Positions 1-8,628 of a stretch of 64,000 bases of DNA are shown here, piece by piece. Source of the DNA: an uncultured Methylococcaceae bacterium (lineage in GTDB: Bacteria > Pseudomonadota > Gammaproteobacteria > Methylococcales > Methylomonadaceae); the NCBI GenBank assembly GCA_903917345.1, contig CAIXAE010000006.1, forward strand, positions 31,739-95,738, written 5' to 3'. A program made the translations under genes and the position numbers. Numbering within the stretch: the stretch's first letter is position 1; every line of letters begins with the position of its first letter. The notes below the pieces were generated by a model, which saw only the letters and a program-made list of their open reading frames with translations, ran no database searches and was not told the DNA's origin.

Positions 1-142
1 AAAAGTAGCAGTAGCACCGGGTGTTGGTTTTGGTAATTACGGTGATGATCATGTGCGCTTTGGTTTAATTGAAAATGAACATCGTACTCGTCAGGCTGTT
101 AGAGGTATTAGGCTGATGATGAAAAAAGACGGTGTTATTTAG
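1..142 (+). CDS. Aminotransferase, C-terminal end (AlaC-like)
   Basis: The window opens inside a gene whose last 46 codons are readable, ending with TAG at 140-142. The residues include [22 protein letters not shown] and a final RLMMKKDG stretch. This is the typical end of class I PLP aminotransferases of the alanine/glutamate-pyruvate (AlaC/YfdZ) type, where the FGxxGDxHVRF(G/A) segment closes the substrate pocket. It lies 66 nt upstream of homoserine dehydrogenase on the same strand, which is a common gammaproteobacterial order (aminotransferase-hom-thrC). Only the end is visible, so substrate specificity cannot be judged. Confidence 0.75.
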   Translation, partial: KVAVAPGVGFGNYGDDHVRFGLIENEHRTRQAVRGIRLMMKKDGVI

Positions 143-208
143 GACGCATGTATTAGCAACTGTCTTACTCACTTTGGAACGAGAACGATTTTTTAACTGG
201 AGTTACTA

Positions 209-1519
209 TTGAAACCGGTAAAAGTAGGTGTATTAGGACTGGGTACTGTCGGTGGCGGTACTGTTAATGTCTTAAAGCGAAATGTAGCTGAGATTGCGCG
301 TCGCGCAGGTAGAGAAATCGTTATTACGCGGGCTTCTGCGAAAGATCTAAATAAGGCACGTATATGTGATACTCATGGCATAGCGGTAACTAATGATCCT
401 ATGGATATCATTAATGATCCCGAGATTGAGATCGTTATCGAATTAATTGGTGGTGCAGGCCCTGTTAAAGAATGGGTATTGAAAGCGATAGAAAACGGTA
501 AGCATATTGTTACCGCCAATAAATCGTTAATTGCTTTACATGGTAATGAGATATTTGCAAAAGCTAGTGAAAAAGGCGTTATCGTCGCTTTTGAAGCGGC
601 TGTAGCGGGTGGTATTCCTATCATTAAGGCCATTCGTGAAGGCCTAAGTGGTAATGAGATTGAATGGTTGGCCGGTATTATTAACGGTACAGGCAATTTT
701 ATACTCACTGAAATGCGCGATAAAGGTCGTGACTTTTTAGATGTATTAGCCGAAGCACAGGCTTTAGGTTATGCAGAAGCCGATCCTACTTTTGATGTTG
801 AAGGTATTGATGCGGGTCATAAATTAACCATTTTGGCTTCAATTGCTTTTGGCATTCCTTTACAGTTCGATAAAGTATTTACCGAAGGTATTACCCAAAT
901 AACCCGTCTTGATGTGGAATACGCCGAACAATTAGGTTATCGCATTAAGCATTTGGGTATCGCTAGAAAAACAGCTGAAGGTATTGAGTTGAGAGTTCAT
1001 CCGACTTTAATTCCAGAAAGACGTTTAATCGCTAATGTTAACGGTGTGATGAATGCTGTGTTAGTGAAAGGCGATGCCGTGGGTGCAACTCTCTATTACG
1101 GCGCTGGCGCGGGTGCAGAACCAACAGCTTCTGCAGTGGTAGCTGATGTAGTTGATGTGGTGAGAGCGCTCACCAGTGATCCTGAAAATCGGGTGCCGCA
1201 TTTGGCATTCCAAGCGGATGCCATAGCTGATATACCTGTGTTAAGCGCTGAAAGTTTCAAAACTTCATATTATTTACGCTTAAATGCTGAAGACAAGCCG
1301 GGTGTTCTAGCTGATGTGACTCGTATTTTGGCGGATCACGATATCAGTATAGAAGCTATCATCCAAAAAGAGGCTTTACGAGATGAAACAGCTATTCCCA
1401 TTATTTTGTTGACACAAATCACGTTAGAAAAAGAAATGAACGCGGCGATTGCAGAAATCGAAGCCCTAAAAACAGTGACTGGCAAAGTCAATCGCATCCG
1501 CCTAGAAACCTTAGGATAA
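209..1519 (+). CDS. hom: Homoserine dehydrogenase
   Basis: Reduces aspartate semialdehyde to homoserine with NAD(P)H, the branch point to threonine and methionine. The 436-residue protein has the Rossmann motif GLGTVG at residues 10-15, the central catalytic homoserine dehydrogenase domain (GYAEADPTFDVEG), and a C-terminal ACT domain from about residue 353 (KPGVLADVTRILADHDISIE) that normally gives feedback control by threonine. It is the monofunctional form, without an aspartokinase fusion. The start is TTG at 209, preceded by a CTGGAG ribosome site at about 197-202; no ATG lies nearby in frame. thrC follows after 9 nt, so the two are almost certainly co-transcribed. Confidence 0.96.
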   Translation: MKPVKVGVLGLGTVGGGTVNVLKRNVAEIARRAGREIVITRASAKDLNKARICDTHGIAVTNDPMDIINDPEIEIVIELIGGAGPVKEWVLKAIENGKHIVTANKSLIALHGNEIFAKASEKGVIVAFEAAVAGGIPIIKAIREGLSGNEIEWLAGIINGTGNFILTEMRDKGRDFLDVLAEAQALGYAEADPTFDVEGIDAGHKLTILASIAFGIPLQFDKVFTEGITQITRLDVEYAEQLGYRIKHLGIARKTAEGIELRVHPTLIPERRLIANVNGVMNAVLVKGDAVGATLYYGAGAGAEPTASAVVADVVDVVRALTSDPENRVPHLAFQADAIADIPVLSAESFKTSYYLRLNAEDKPGVLADVTRILADHDISIEAIIQKEALRDETAIPIILLTQITLEKEMNAAIAEIEALKTVTGKVNRIRLETLG

Positions 1520-1528
1520 TTACATATC

Positions 1529-2602
1529 ATGCATAAACATTACACTGGCTTAATTGAACGTTATAGAGATCGTTTACCGGTTAGCGCGAATACTCGCATT
1601 ATTAGTTTGAACGAAGGCAATACGCCGATGATTCAATTACAGAATATTCCAAAAATGTTAGGTAAAGATGTTGATATCTATGTGAAATTTGAAGGTTTAA
1701 ATCCAACCGGTTCATTCAAAGACCGTGGTATGACAATGGCGGTGACCAAAGCAGTAGAAGAGGGTAGTCAAGCGATTATATGTGCTTCTACGGGTAATAC
1801 CTCTGCAGCGGCTGCTGCTTACGCTGCGCGTGCGGGTATTAAGGCTTTTGTATTAATTCCTGATGGCAAGATTGCTTTAGGTAAATTAGCACAGACACTC
1901 ATGTACAACGCAACCATTATTCAAATTAATGGTAATTTCGATCAAGGCATGGAGTTGGTCAAAGAAGTGGCTAATCATGCGCCTGTGACAATTGTTAACT
2001 CAATCAATCCTTTTAGATTAGAAGGTCAAAAAACCGCGGCGTTTGAAATTGTTGATGATTTAGGTTTTGCTCCGGATTATCACTGTCTGCCCGTAGGCAA
2101 CGCAGGTAATATTTCTGCTTATTGGAAAGGGTATAAAGAATACGCTTTAGATCGCGTCTGTGGAAATCGTCCCATCATGTGTGGATATCAAGCCGCAGGT
2201 GCAGCGCCTTTTCTTGCAGGTCATCCTATCGAAAATCCTGAAACTGTTGCGACAGCGATCCGTATCGGTAACCCTCAATCTTGGGACTTAGCTTGGGCCG
2301 CTCAACAAGAGTCCGGTGGCTGGTTTGATAAATTCTCGGATGCAGACATTTTAGTCGCACAAAAAATGTTATCTCAGTATGAAGGGGTGTTTTGTGAACC
2401 TGCCTCAGCGACTTCATTAGCAGGCGCTATGCAAGACATCAGATCAGGTAAAATTCCTGAAGGCAGTAAAATCGTGTGTACTTTAACCGGTAACGGTATT
2501 AAAGATCCTGAAATTGCGATGCAACAATGTGTAGATTCTAAACCAGTGACCATTGATGCAGAATTAGATGCGGTAAAACGCGCCATCTTAGATAATTTAT
2601 AA
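1529..2602 (+). CDS. thrC: Threonine synthase
   Basis: PLP enzyme that converts O-phosphohomoserine to threonine. The 357-residue length matches the short bacterial class. The pyridoxal lysine is Lys64 in SFKDRGM, and the phosphate-binding loop PVGNAGN is present. The N-terminal EGNTP segment is also typical. It sits 9 nt after hom in the same operon. The homoserine kinase gene (thrB) needed between the two steps is not in this window, so it must be elsewhere in the genome. Confidence 0.96.
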   Translation: MHKHYTGLIERYRDRLPVSANTRIISLNEGNTPMIQLQNIPKMLGKDVDIYVKFEGLNPTGSFKDRGMTMAVTKAVEEGSQAIICASTGNTSAAAAAYAARAGIKAFVLIPDGKIALGKLAQTLMYNATIIQINGNFDQGMELVKEVANHAPVTIVNSINPFRLEGQKTAAFEIVDDLGFAPDYHCLPVGNAGNISAYWKGYKEYALDRVCGNRPIMCGYQAAGAAPFLAGHPIENPETVATAIRIGNPQSWDLAWAAQQESGGWFDKFSDADILVAQKMLSQYEGVFCEPASATSLAGAMQDIRSGKIPEGSKIVCTLTGNGIKDPEIAMQQCVDSKPVTIDAELDAVKRAILDNL

Positions 2603-2642
2603 ATCGATACCTTATTATTTTAAAATTGAGAAAGCTAAACTA

Positions 2643-3830
2643 ATGAATTTTCGTACTCCCGTCGTTTTGTGTTTGATATTACTGGCTATCGGTCAGGCTA
2701 ATGCCACTACCTATACTATGCCAGCCAGAAAAGGTGATACTGTAGTTGCACTTAGTCCTGAGGAAACGCTCACTATTATTTCTGATCATGATCAAACCTT
2801 ATTGGACATCGCTAGACGCTTCAATTTGGGACAGACTGAAATTGTTACGATTAACCCTAAATTAGATCGATGGTTAATTAAAAAAGGAGATGTGGTTCGA
2901 TTACCTAATAGACGTATTTTGCCTGATAGTCCACATGATGGTATTACGCTTAATATTGCTGAATATAGAATGTATTATTATCCTGCAGGCGCGCTGGGTA
3001 CTGTTAGATCTTATGCGCATGGTGTGGGTCGTCAAGATTGGCAAACGCCTTTAGGTAGAACCACGGTTGCTAAGAAAGTAAAGAATCCTGCTTGGCATCC
3101 GCCAGAATCAATTAGACGAGAGCATGCTGCTAATGGGGATTTTTTACCTGAGATTGTGCCGCCAGGGATACATAATCCGTTAGGTGCCTACGCACTATAC
3201 TTAAACTTGCCCGGTGATTACCGTATCCATGGCACGGATATTGATAAAATATTTGGTATTGGTATGCAAATTACGCATGGTTGTGTGCGCACTTATCCAG
3301 AAGATATTGAGGCTTTATATAATTCAGTAGAGATTGGTACACCGGTTTATATCGTTAAACAGCCTATTAAAGTGGGTTGGTTAGATAACACCCTTTATGT
3401 AGAAGCACACCCTGATTTAGAGGGTGAGGAAAAAACCCAAGATCAACGTTTTGCAATTGCACTCGCTTTAATCAAAAAAGCGAATAAGGGTGAAGAACCT
3501 GATTTTGATCAAGTTGCGTTAAATAAAGCCTTAACGGATATCGATGGTGTACCTGTTGCAATATATGAAGGTGTTGCACCAGAGGTAGCAGCTGCCCCCG
3601 CAGCGTTACCTGACCTTGTAAAAGGTTCTGTAGCCAGTAAAAAGAAAGGTGCAAATCAAGCTGAAAATACAAAATCAAAAACTAAAGTAGATAAAGCAAC
3701 TGCTAAGGCAAAATCGGCTTCAGATAAAAAAGAAGCAGAAAAAACAGCAAAAGAGAATAAAGCCACTAAAAATAAAGTCGTTACTAAGCCAAAAAGTGGT
3801 TCTGCCGGTGGTTATTATCACGGCGGCTAA
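2643..3830 (+). CDS. LysM-containing L,D-transpeptidase with Lys/Ala-rich tail
   Basis: Predicted periplasmic enzyme that crosslinks peptidoglycan through 3-3 bonds or attaches proteins to it. It has a signal peptide (residues 1-21, ending ANA), a LysM-like peptidoglycan-binding segment at about 48-90, and a YkuD catalytic domain at about 100-240 with His196 (HGTD) and His212-Gly213-Cys214 (THGCVR), Cys214 being the nucleophile. Most of this resembles the ErfK/YbiS family. The last 70 residues (about 325-395) are an unusual low-complexity tail rich in Lys, Ala, Ser and Thr, ending GGYYHGG. The tail may bind acidic polymers, but that is a guess. Confidence 0.85.
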   Translation: MNFRTPVVLCLILLAIGQANATTYTMPARKGDTVVALSPEETLTIISDHDQTLLDIARRFNLGQTEIVTINPKLDRWLIKKGDVVRLPNRRILPDSPHDGITLNIAEYRMYYYPAGALGTVRSYAHGVGRQDWQTPLGRTTVAKKVKNPAWHPPESIRREHAANGDFLPEIVPPGIHNPLGAYALYLNLPGDYRIHGTDIDKIFGIGMQITHGCVRTYPEDIEALYNSVEIGTPVYIVKQPIKVGWLDNTLYVEAHPDLEGEEKTQDQRFAIALALIKKANKGEEPDFDQVALNKALTDIDGVPVAIYEGVAPEVAAAPAALPDLVKGSVASKKKGANQAENTKSKTKVDKATAKAKSASDKKEAEKTAKENKATKNKVVTKPKSGSAGGYYHGG

Positions 3831-3845
3831 AGTTAACACTTTAGC
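3826..3845. repeat. Hairpin at the stop codon of the L,D-transpeptidase gene
   Basis: The arms GCTAAAGT (3826-3833) and ACTTTAGC (3838-3845) are perfectly complementary with a 4-nt loop. The left arm contains the TAA stop codon of the preceding gene. No run of T follows, so it is not a standard Rho-independent terminator; it may protect or block RNA between this gene and radA. Confidence 0.4.
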
Positions 3846-3861
3846 GAGTGGTTATGTACCT

Positions 3862-3883
3862 ATGATTTTTTATAAAAAATCAT
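3862..3883. repeat. 22-bp perfect palindrome overlapping the radA start
   Basis: The arms ATGATTTTTTA (3862-3872) and TAAAAAATCAT (3873-3883) form a perfect inverted repeat that runs into the first two bases of the radA ATG at 3882-3884. There is no Shine-Dalgarno sequence in the usual place. The palindrome could be an operator or an RNA hairpin that hides the start codon. Confidence 0.5.
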
Positions 3884-5255
3884 GAGCAAAAAAGTAAAAA
3901 TTGCCTATGTGTGTGACCAATGCGGAGCTGACTATCCGCGATGGGGTGGGCAATGCACTAGTTGCGGTGAATGGAATACGATTAAAGAAGTCCGTTTAGG
4001 TTCTGCTAGTTCAGAACGAAGTAGCCGCAGTGGTTATGCGGGTAGTCGTTCTGAGGTTAAGTTATTAGCTGACGTTAATCTAACGCAGGCCGAGCGTATT
4101 TCCACAGGTATTTCAGAGTTTGACAGGGTTTTAGGCGGTGGTATCGTTTGTGGCAGTGTCGTCTTAATTGGCGGTGCGCCAGGCGCGGGTAAAAGTACCT
4201 TGTTGTTACAAGCCATTGCTAATATAGCTGATAGAGGCGTACAGGTTTTGTATGTCTCGGGTGAAGAGTCTTTACAACAAATTGCCGAACGCGCTTTACG
4301 ATTAAAATTACCCGCCGAAAAAATCATGATGCTAATGGAAACATCCGTGCAACGCATTTGTGATGTCTTAGATGAGATTAAACCCCAGATATTAATCATC
4401 GATTCTATCCAAGTCATGCATACGCAAGAAGCCGAGTCTGCACCAGGATCTGTTTCACAAGTTCGAGAGTCTGCCAGTTATCTGACTCAATACGCCAAAA
4501 AACACCACGTTTCTATTTTTATGGTCGGGCATGTCACTAAAGATCAATCTATAGCAGGGCCTATGACGTTGAGTCATATTGTTGATACACAAGTCATGTT
4601 AGGGTCTACTGATGATGCTCGATTTAGAGTCTTAAGAGCCGATAAAAATCGTTTTGGTAGTGTGGGTGAGTTAGGTTTTTTTGCGATGGATAGCACGGGG
4701 TTAAAAGAAGTTAAAAATCCTTCAGCGATGTTTTTGAATAGAGCGGAAAAGCCGTCCTCTGGAAGTGTGGTGACTGTATTATGGGAAGGTACTCGGCCTT
4801 TACTGGTAGAGATTCAAGCATTAGTCACAGATTGTCAATATGGAAATCCTAGGCGCCTAGCGGTAGGTTTTGATCAGAATCGTTTAGCCATGTTGTTGGC
4901 TGTTTTGCATCGGCATGGTGGTGTGTTTACGGCGCAAGATGAGATATATGCTAATGTAGTTGGGGGTATAAAAGTCACCGAAACCAGTTCTGATTTAGCG
5001 ATTGTAATTGGGGTGGTGTCTAGCTTAAAAGACAGAGTGGTACCGCATGATGCGTTCTTTTTTGGTGAGATTGGCCTTAGTGGGGAAATTAGACCGGTGG
5101 CGAATGGTCATGCGCGCTTAAATGATGCGGCTAAACATGGCTTCAAAAAAGCGATTATCCCTAAAGCTAATGTACCCAAGACGCCGATTAAAGGCTTACA
5201 AATTTACGGTGTATCCACCTTATCAGAAGCCTTAACAGTTGCGTCTGAACTCTAA
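3882..5255 (+). CDS. radA: DNA repair protein RadA
   Basis: RecA-like ATPase that promotes branch migration of recombination intermediates. All expected parts are present in 457 residues: a four-cysteine zinc finger (Cys11, Cys14, Cys25, Cys28), Walker A GGAPGAGKS at 97-105, the RadA signature KNRFG, and a C-terminal Lon-protease-like domain (about 270-457) used for ring assembly. The next gene is convergent and starts one base after this stop codon, so the two transcripts have no spacer. Translation begins in a palindrome without a visible ribosome-binding site. Confidence 0.96.
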   Translation: MSKKVKIAYVCDQCGADYPRWGGQCTSCGEWNTIKEVRLGSASSERSSRSGYAGSRSEVKLLADVNLTQAERISTGISEFDRVLGGGIVCGSVVLIGGAPGAGKSTLLLQAIANIADRGVQVLYVSGEESLQQIAERALRLKLPAEKIMMLMETSVQRICDVLDEIKPQILIIDSIQVMHTQEAESAPGSVSQVRESASYLTQYAKKHHVSIFMVGHVTKDQSIAGPMTLSHIVDTQVMLGSTDDARFRVLRADKNRFGSVGELGFFAMDSTGLKEVKNPSAMFLNRAEKPSSGSVVTVLWEGTRPLLVEIQALVTDCQYGNPRRLAVGFDQNRLAMLLAVLHRHGGVFTAQDEIYANVVGGIKVTETSSDLAIVIGVVSSLKDRVVPHDAFFFGEIGLSGEIRPVANGHARLNDAAKHGFKKAIIPKANVPKTPIKGLQIYGVSTLSEALTVASEL

Positions 5256-6146
5256 TTAGCTCGCTGTTTTTTCTGGATAAACGCTGTATTCAAATCCCAA
5301 GGTTTCTTCCCATTTATACAGGATCGCAATAGTCACATTATTCGCTAATTGCAGTGCCGTAAGTCCTGGGCTTAATTCTGCTTTAGGATCTTCAGATAAG
5401 ATATGAGCTGCGATTAACTTAATACCTTGTTTGTGTGCATCAATAGTTTGTTGATGCCCCTTTTTGAGGTAAATAAAACCGTTACACACAAAAACCTGTA
5501 CGGCTGCGTTTTCTGCTAAAGCATCCTCTACGGTTAATTCTTTAATGGATTGGGTTGGTAACAATTTTTTAGGAGAAACCCATAGTTGCGCAAACAGCTG
5601 CTGTTGCAACCATAAATCAAAACAGTCTTTAATTTTTTGAGCGATGACTTCTGGCGTCGTAAAAGAGGTGTCAATGACTAAATCATAGTTACTGTATTTT
5701 CTGAAATTAACATTGTATAGGTGATTGAAACGTTGATCTTCAATGCTTTGACGTTTAAGGTTATTTTCTAAAGTGACAGCGAGAGATGGGTTATGTTCAT
5801 CGCCACGAGCGGCATTAAAGACACGTTCGGCACCTACTACCGTATCAACCGCTAAAAAAACTTTAAAGGCATCAGGGATAAAATGCCAAGCTAAGCGTGA
5901 ATCTAAAATTAATTGCTCTTGAGTCTTACCTAATTCAACCACGTATGCATCAATTTCGTCATCAATACTGCGATCAGTTTGAGATATTTTATTAAGCTCA
6001 AGGGTCGTTACCCCCCTGCGTGTGGCGATTTCTCTTTGGATGGTGCCGGTGCCAATAATATCGAATTGCGTGAGTTCTTTTAGCGCTTTAGCAACGGAAG
6101 ATTTGCCACTGCCGATATCGCCAGACATTACAATAATATTCTTCAT
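5256..6146 (-). CDS. Cytidylate-kinase-like P-loop protein with ParB-like C-terminal domain
   Basis: The first ~190 residues are a P-loop nucleotide/shikimate-type kinase fold: Walker A GDIGSGKSS at 9-17, then DIIGTGTIQREIA and a DSRLAWHF segment, resembling the cytidylate-kinase-like (CMP kinase 2/AAA_18) family. After about residue 195 a second domain begins (LLPTQSIKEL ... VFVCNGFIYLKKGHQQTIDAHKQG), whose spacing resembles the ParB N-terminal fold (…DGxHRxxAxxxxG…), although the usual Arg is not there. The 296-residue length is greater than a plain CMP kinase. No substrate can be assigned. It stands alone, with 74 nt to rlmJ upstream on the same strand. Confidence 0.6.
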   Translation of the reverse strand: MKNIIVMSGDIGSGKSSVAKALKELTQFDIIGTGTIQREIATRRGVTTLELNKISQTDRSIDDEIDAYVVELGKTQEQLILDSRLAWHFIPDAFKVFLAVDTVVGAERVFNAARGDEHNPSLAVTLENNLKRQSIEDQRFNHLYNVNFRKYSNYDLVIDTSFTTPEVIAQKIKDCFDLWLQQQLFAQLWVSPKKLLPTQSIKELTVEDALAENAAVQVFVCNGFIYLKKGHQQTIDAHKQGIKLIAAHILSEDPKAELSPGLTALQLANNVTIAILYKWEETLGFEYSVYPEKTAS

Positions 6147-6220
6147 AATCAGTGAGCGTGTTTATCCAAGTGAATTTGTAGGAATTTTAGCATTATTGTG
6201 CGCGTTAGGGCAGTGTGTAT

Positions 6221-7063
6221 CTATTCTGCTACCAAAGTTTCAATACGATAATGGCCCTTACCATCTGTACCTAATGTATCAGCGAGATACGGTAATGTAT
6301 TTCGTAATTGTTCTGTCAGTTTCCAGGGGGGATTAATCACAATCATGCCGCTGGCCGTCATGCCATGTTCTAAGGTGTCAGGTTTAATACCTAATTCATA
6401 AAGCTGTACATTTTTAAGTGAGCTTTCTTTGATAGCTATTTCTAATTGATCATTTCTAGTACGGTCTACCACGGGATACCACAGTGCATAAGTGCCATGC
6501 GCAAAACGCTTATAAAATTTAAAAAGAGACTCTACTACAGTGTCGTAATCACTTTTAATTTCATAAGAAGGGTCGATTAATACTAAACCGCGATTTGCTT
6601 TGGGTGGTAAAAGCCCCAGTGTGTTTTTTAAGCCGTCTGTGTGCTGCAAGGTAATGCGTCGATCTCTTTTGATCGCAAGTTGTAAAAACTCAATTTCGGT
6701 CGGGTGCAACTCATGAGCAAATAAATGATCTTGCTGGCGAAGATAATGCTGAATGATGAGGGGCGATCCTGGATAAATAGTAAGTTTATCCGTTTGATTG
6801 AACGCTTTAATGACCTTAACGTAATCACTAACAGCTTCTGGAAGAGTATCTAGGGACCATAACCTACCGATACCATTATCAAACTCTCTGTTTTTCTGAG
6901 CATAATCACCGTCTAATGAATAGTCGCCTGCACCCGCGTGGGTGTCAATACAACAAAAGGGTTTGTCCTTAGTGTTTAAATGCTCAAGAATATTAATTAA
7001 CACTAAATGTTTTAGAACATCCGCAAAATTACCGGCATGGAAAGAGTGTCTGTAACTGAGCAT
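6221..7063 (-). CDS. rlmJ: 23S rRNA (adenine(2030)-N6)-methyltransferase RlmJ
   Basis: Methylates A2030 of 23S rRNA using S-adenosylmethionine. The start MLSYRHSFHAGNFADVLKH is highly characteristic of the RlmJ (ComJ/YhiR) family, and the 280-residue length is the family length. The SAM-binding CIDTHAGAGDY motif is at about 38-48. The catalytic motif reads DPSYE where the family more often has DPPYE; a Ser in that place is a mild variation. The start codon overlaps the stop codon of the upstream DUF155 gene by one base, which suggests coupled translation. Confidence 0.95.
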   Translation of the reverse strand: MLSYRHSFHAGNFADVLKHLVLINILEHLNTKDKPFCCIDTHAGAGDYSLDGDYAQKNREFDNGIGRLWSLDTLPEAVSDYVKVIKAFNQTDKLTIYPGSPLIIQHYLRQQDHLFAHELHPTEIEFLQLAIKRDRRITLQHTDGLKNTLGLLPPKANRGLVLIDPSYEIKSDYDTVVESLFKFYKRFAHGTYALWYPVVDRTRNDQLEIAIKESSLKNVQLYELGIKPDTLEHGMTASGMIVINPPWKLTEQLRNTLPYLADTLGTDGKGHYRIETLVAE

Positions 7064-7857
7064 TAAAAAATTTTACCAGCGATGGTCATGCCTATTTCAA
7101 AAGCAATCAGCCAAATAATGATCCATTCTAAAATCGTAGAGTGCCTATGTTTTTGTTCATCAGCTAACATTTCAAATAACTCATGGATGGTTTCAAGCTT
7201 TTTAGATAAGACTTGTGTGCGTGGAGCAATCTCTAAATATTTAGCAGTAATAGTATAAAACGATTCATATTCCGGATATTCCCAAAAGAAATCTGGGGTA
7301 TCTAATAAATCATAATTCAAAATAATGTCGCTTTTGGTTAAGAATAGTTGCCCGCGTATTTTGGCAATTTTATAGCGACTGAGTTTGATGCGACCGTTTT
7401 CGGCTAACGATTTAGGAATGTAACTGGTGTTATTAATAGTGGTGATAGCATTAGTTTCAAATGATGCCAATTTTATGGATTGCGCCATGCCCTGAGAAAG
7501 GGCGAAAATCAAAATAGGATCAGACGATTCAATTTCAATATGATCTTCAACAATGCGAGTATTTGGGCAGTTAAGAGCAAAAGTAAAAAAATCTTCTTCT
7601 ACGGTAGCTAAAGGGAATTCAGCATGCGCTAGTAACAGTTGGTGAAGTTTTGTTTGCTCTTCTGGACTTACATGCCAATGTACAACTGCACCATAAGAAA
7701 AAACAACGGACCACGAATTTTCATCTTCAATTAATAGTGCACCTTTAATGATACGAATCAGTGTTGATTCAGAAAGTAATGCGGCTAATTCATTGATATC
7801 AAATCGTAAAGCAAGACAAAACGCCGCGCATTTTTGTGTAGGGTGATTAATTGACAT
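7063..7857 (-). CDS. RMD1/YagE (DUF155) family membrane-anchored protein
   Basis: A 264-residue protein of the RMD1/YagE (DUF155) family, known from yeast mitochondrial and sporulation proteins and from many proteobacteria; its biochemical role is not established. Seen here: an N-terminal alpha/beta half with FSYGAVVHW, the conserved SSDPILIFALSQGMAQSIKL segment at about 118-137, a helical region with a long coiled stretch (LEIAPRTQVLSKKLETIHELFEMLADEQ), and one C-terminal membrane segment (about 240-258). It shares one base with rlmJ, so the two form a two-gene operon. Confidence 0.8.
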   Translation of the reverse strand: MSINHPTQKCAAFCLALRFDINELAALLSESTLIRIIKGALLIEDENSWSVVFSYGAVVHWHVSPEEQTKLHQLLLAHAEFPLATVEEDFFTFALNCPNTRIVEDHIEIESSDPILIFALSQGMAQSIKLASFETNAITTINNTSYIPKSLAENGRIKLSRYKIAKIRGQLFLTKSDIILNYDLLDTPDFFWEYPEYESFYTITAKYLEIAPRTQVLSKKLETIHELFEMLADEQKHRHSTILEWIIIWLIAFEIGMTIAGKIF

Positions 7858-7912
7858 GGTGGTTATGTTAAATCCATCGTGCTAACGTTTGTCATTGTTT
7901 GAAGTTGCATCA

Positions 7913-8332
7913 TTATCTATCAACAATGTTTAAAAGCCAGCCGCTTTCTATTTCACATTCTGACGATTTTGCTTTTACTTTAATGTTGATTCGAGCATAG
8001 GTGTCATGGAGTGAGCTAGGTAGTTTGCTTTTGATTAAGAAATACGGATCTTTAAATTCGGCCTCAAACTCGACTGGAATATTTTTAACGGTAATATAAA
8101 TTTGATCGGCTTTTTGTAGGTTAAAAGCTATAAATGAGAACTCTGCACCTGGAATGACTGTTGTTAAGTGCGCCGGTAAAAATTTGCTTAATTGAGGTTT
8201 ACATACCCCTGTGCCACTGCTGCTACCTCTAGGACCGCCGCCATGTCCACTATGGTGCTCTGATGCATTAGCAGAGAGAGAAGCTGATAAAGATAAAACG
8301 GTTGATAAAGCGAGTAATGTTATTTTTTTCAT
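7913..8332 (-). CDS. Small secreted protein, His/Gly/Ser-rich, unknown function
   Basis: I do not recognise a family. The 139-residue product has a clear signal peptide (MKKITLLALSTVLSLSASLSANA), followed by a short His/Gly/Ser patch (SEHHSGHGGGPRGSSSGTG) that could bind metal. The rest looks like one small beta-rich domain with two cysteines, Cys45-region (GVCKPQ) and Cys128-region (SECEIE), which might form a disulfide in the periplasm. It is a single gene, 55 nt downstream of nothing co-directional except the DUF155 operon. Confidence 0.6.
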   Translation of the reverse strand: MKKITLLALSTVLSLSASLSANASEHHSGHGGGPRGSSSGTGVCKPQLSKFLPAHLTTVIPGAEFSFIAFNLQKADQIYITVKNIPVEFEAEFKDPYFLIKSKLPSSLHDTYARINIKVKAKSSECEIESGWLLNIVDR

Positions 8333-8628
8333 TGAATGACTCTTTATTATTAATTAACACTGGGTGCTTTTATAGACTACAGCCTATCTTAACAAAGCCC
8401 GTTTAGCTAAGTCGAGTAAAAAGCTTTATATTTAAGGAAATCTTTGGGTTATAGTTTGTACTCGATGCTTCAGGACTTTATTTACTTTATGAGTTGGTGC
8501 TATTGATGAGATATTTAGATCTTGGTAAAGTCTAATGAAACAGGCCTGCATTCAGGCAAGGATCGCTGTATTGCTGTAAAATGCGCGACTAAATAGTTAG
8601 TCGTTCATTTCCAAATATCTTTATTGTC
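8333..8628. other. Intergenic region between divergent genes, about 296 bp
   Basis: This separates the minus-strand secreted protein from the plus-strand FAD oxidoreductase, so it must hold both promoters. I see AT-rich stretches but no convincing -35/-10 pair, RNA gene or repeat, and no open frame of useful length. Confidence 0.5.

Noticed and set aside
373..708. 111-codon minus-strand frame inside hom
   Set aside because: Antisense shadow of homoserine dehydrogenase, without a start signal.
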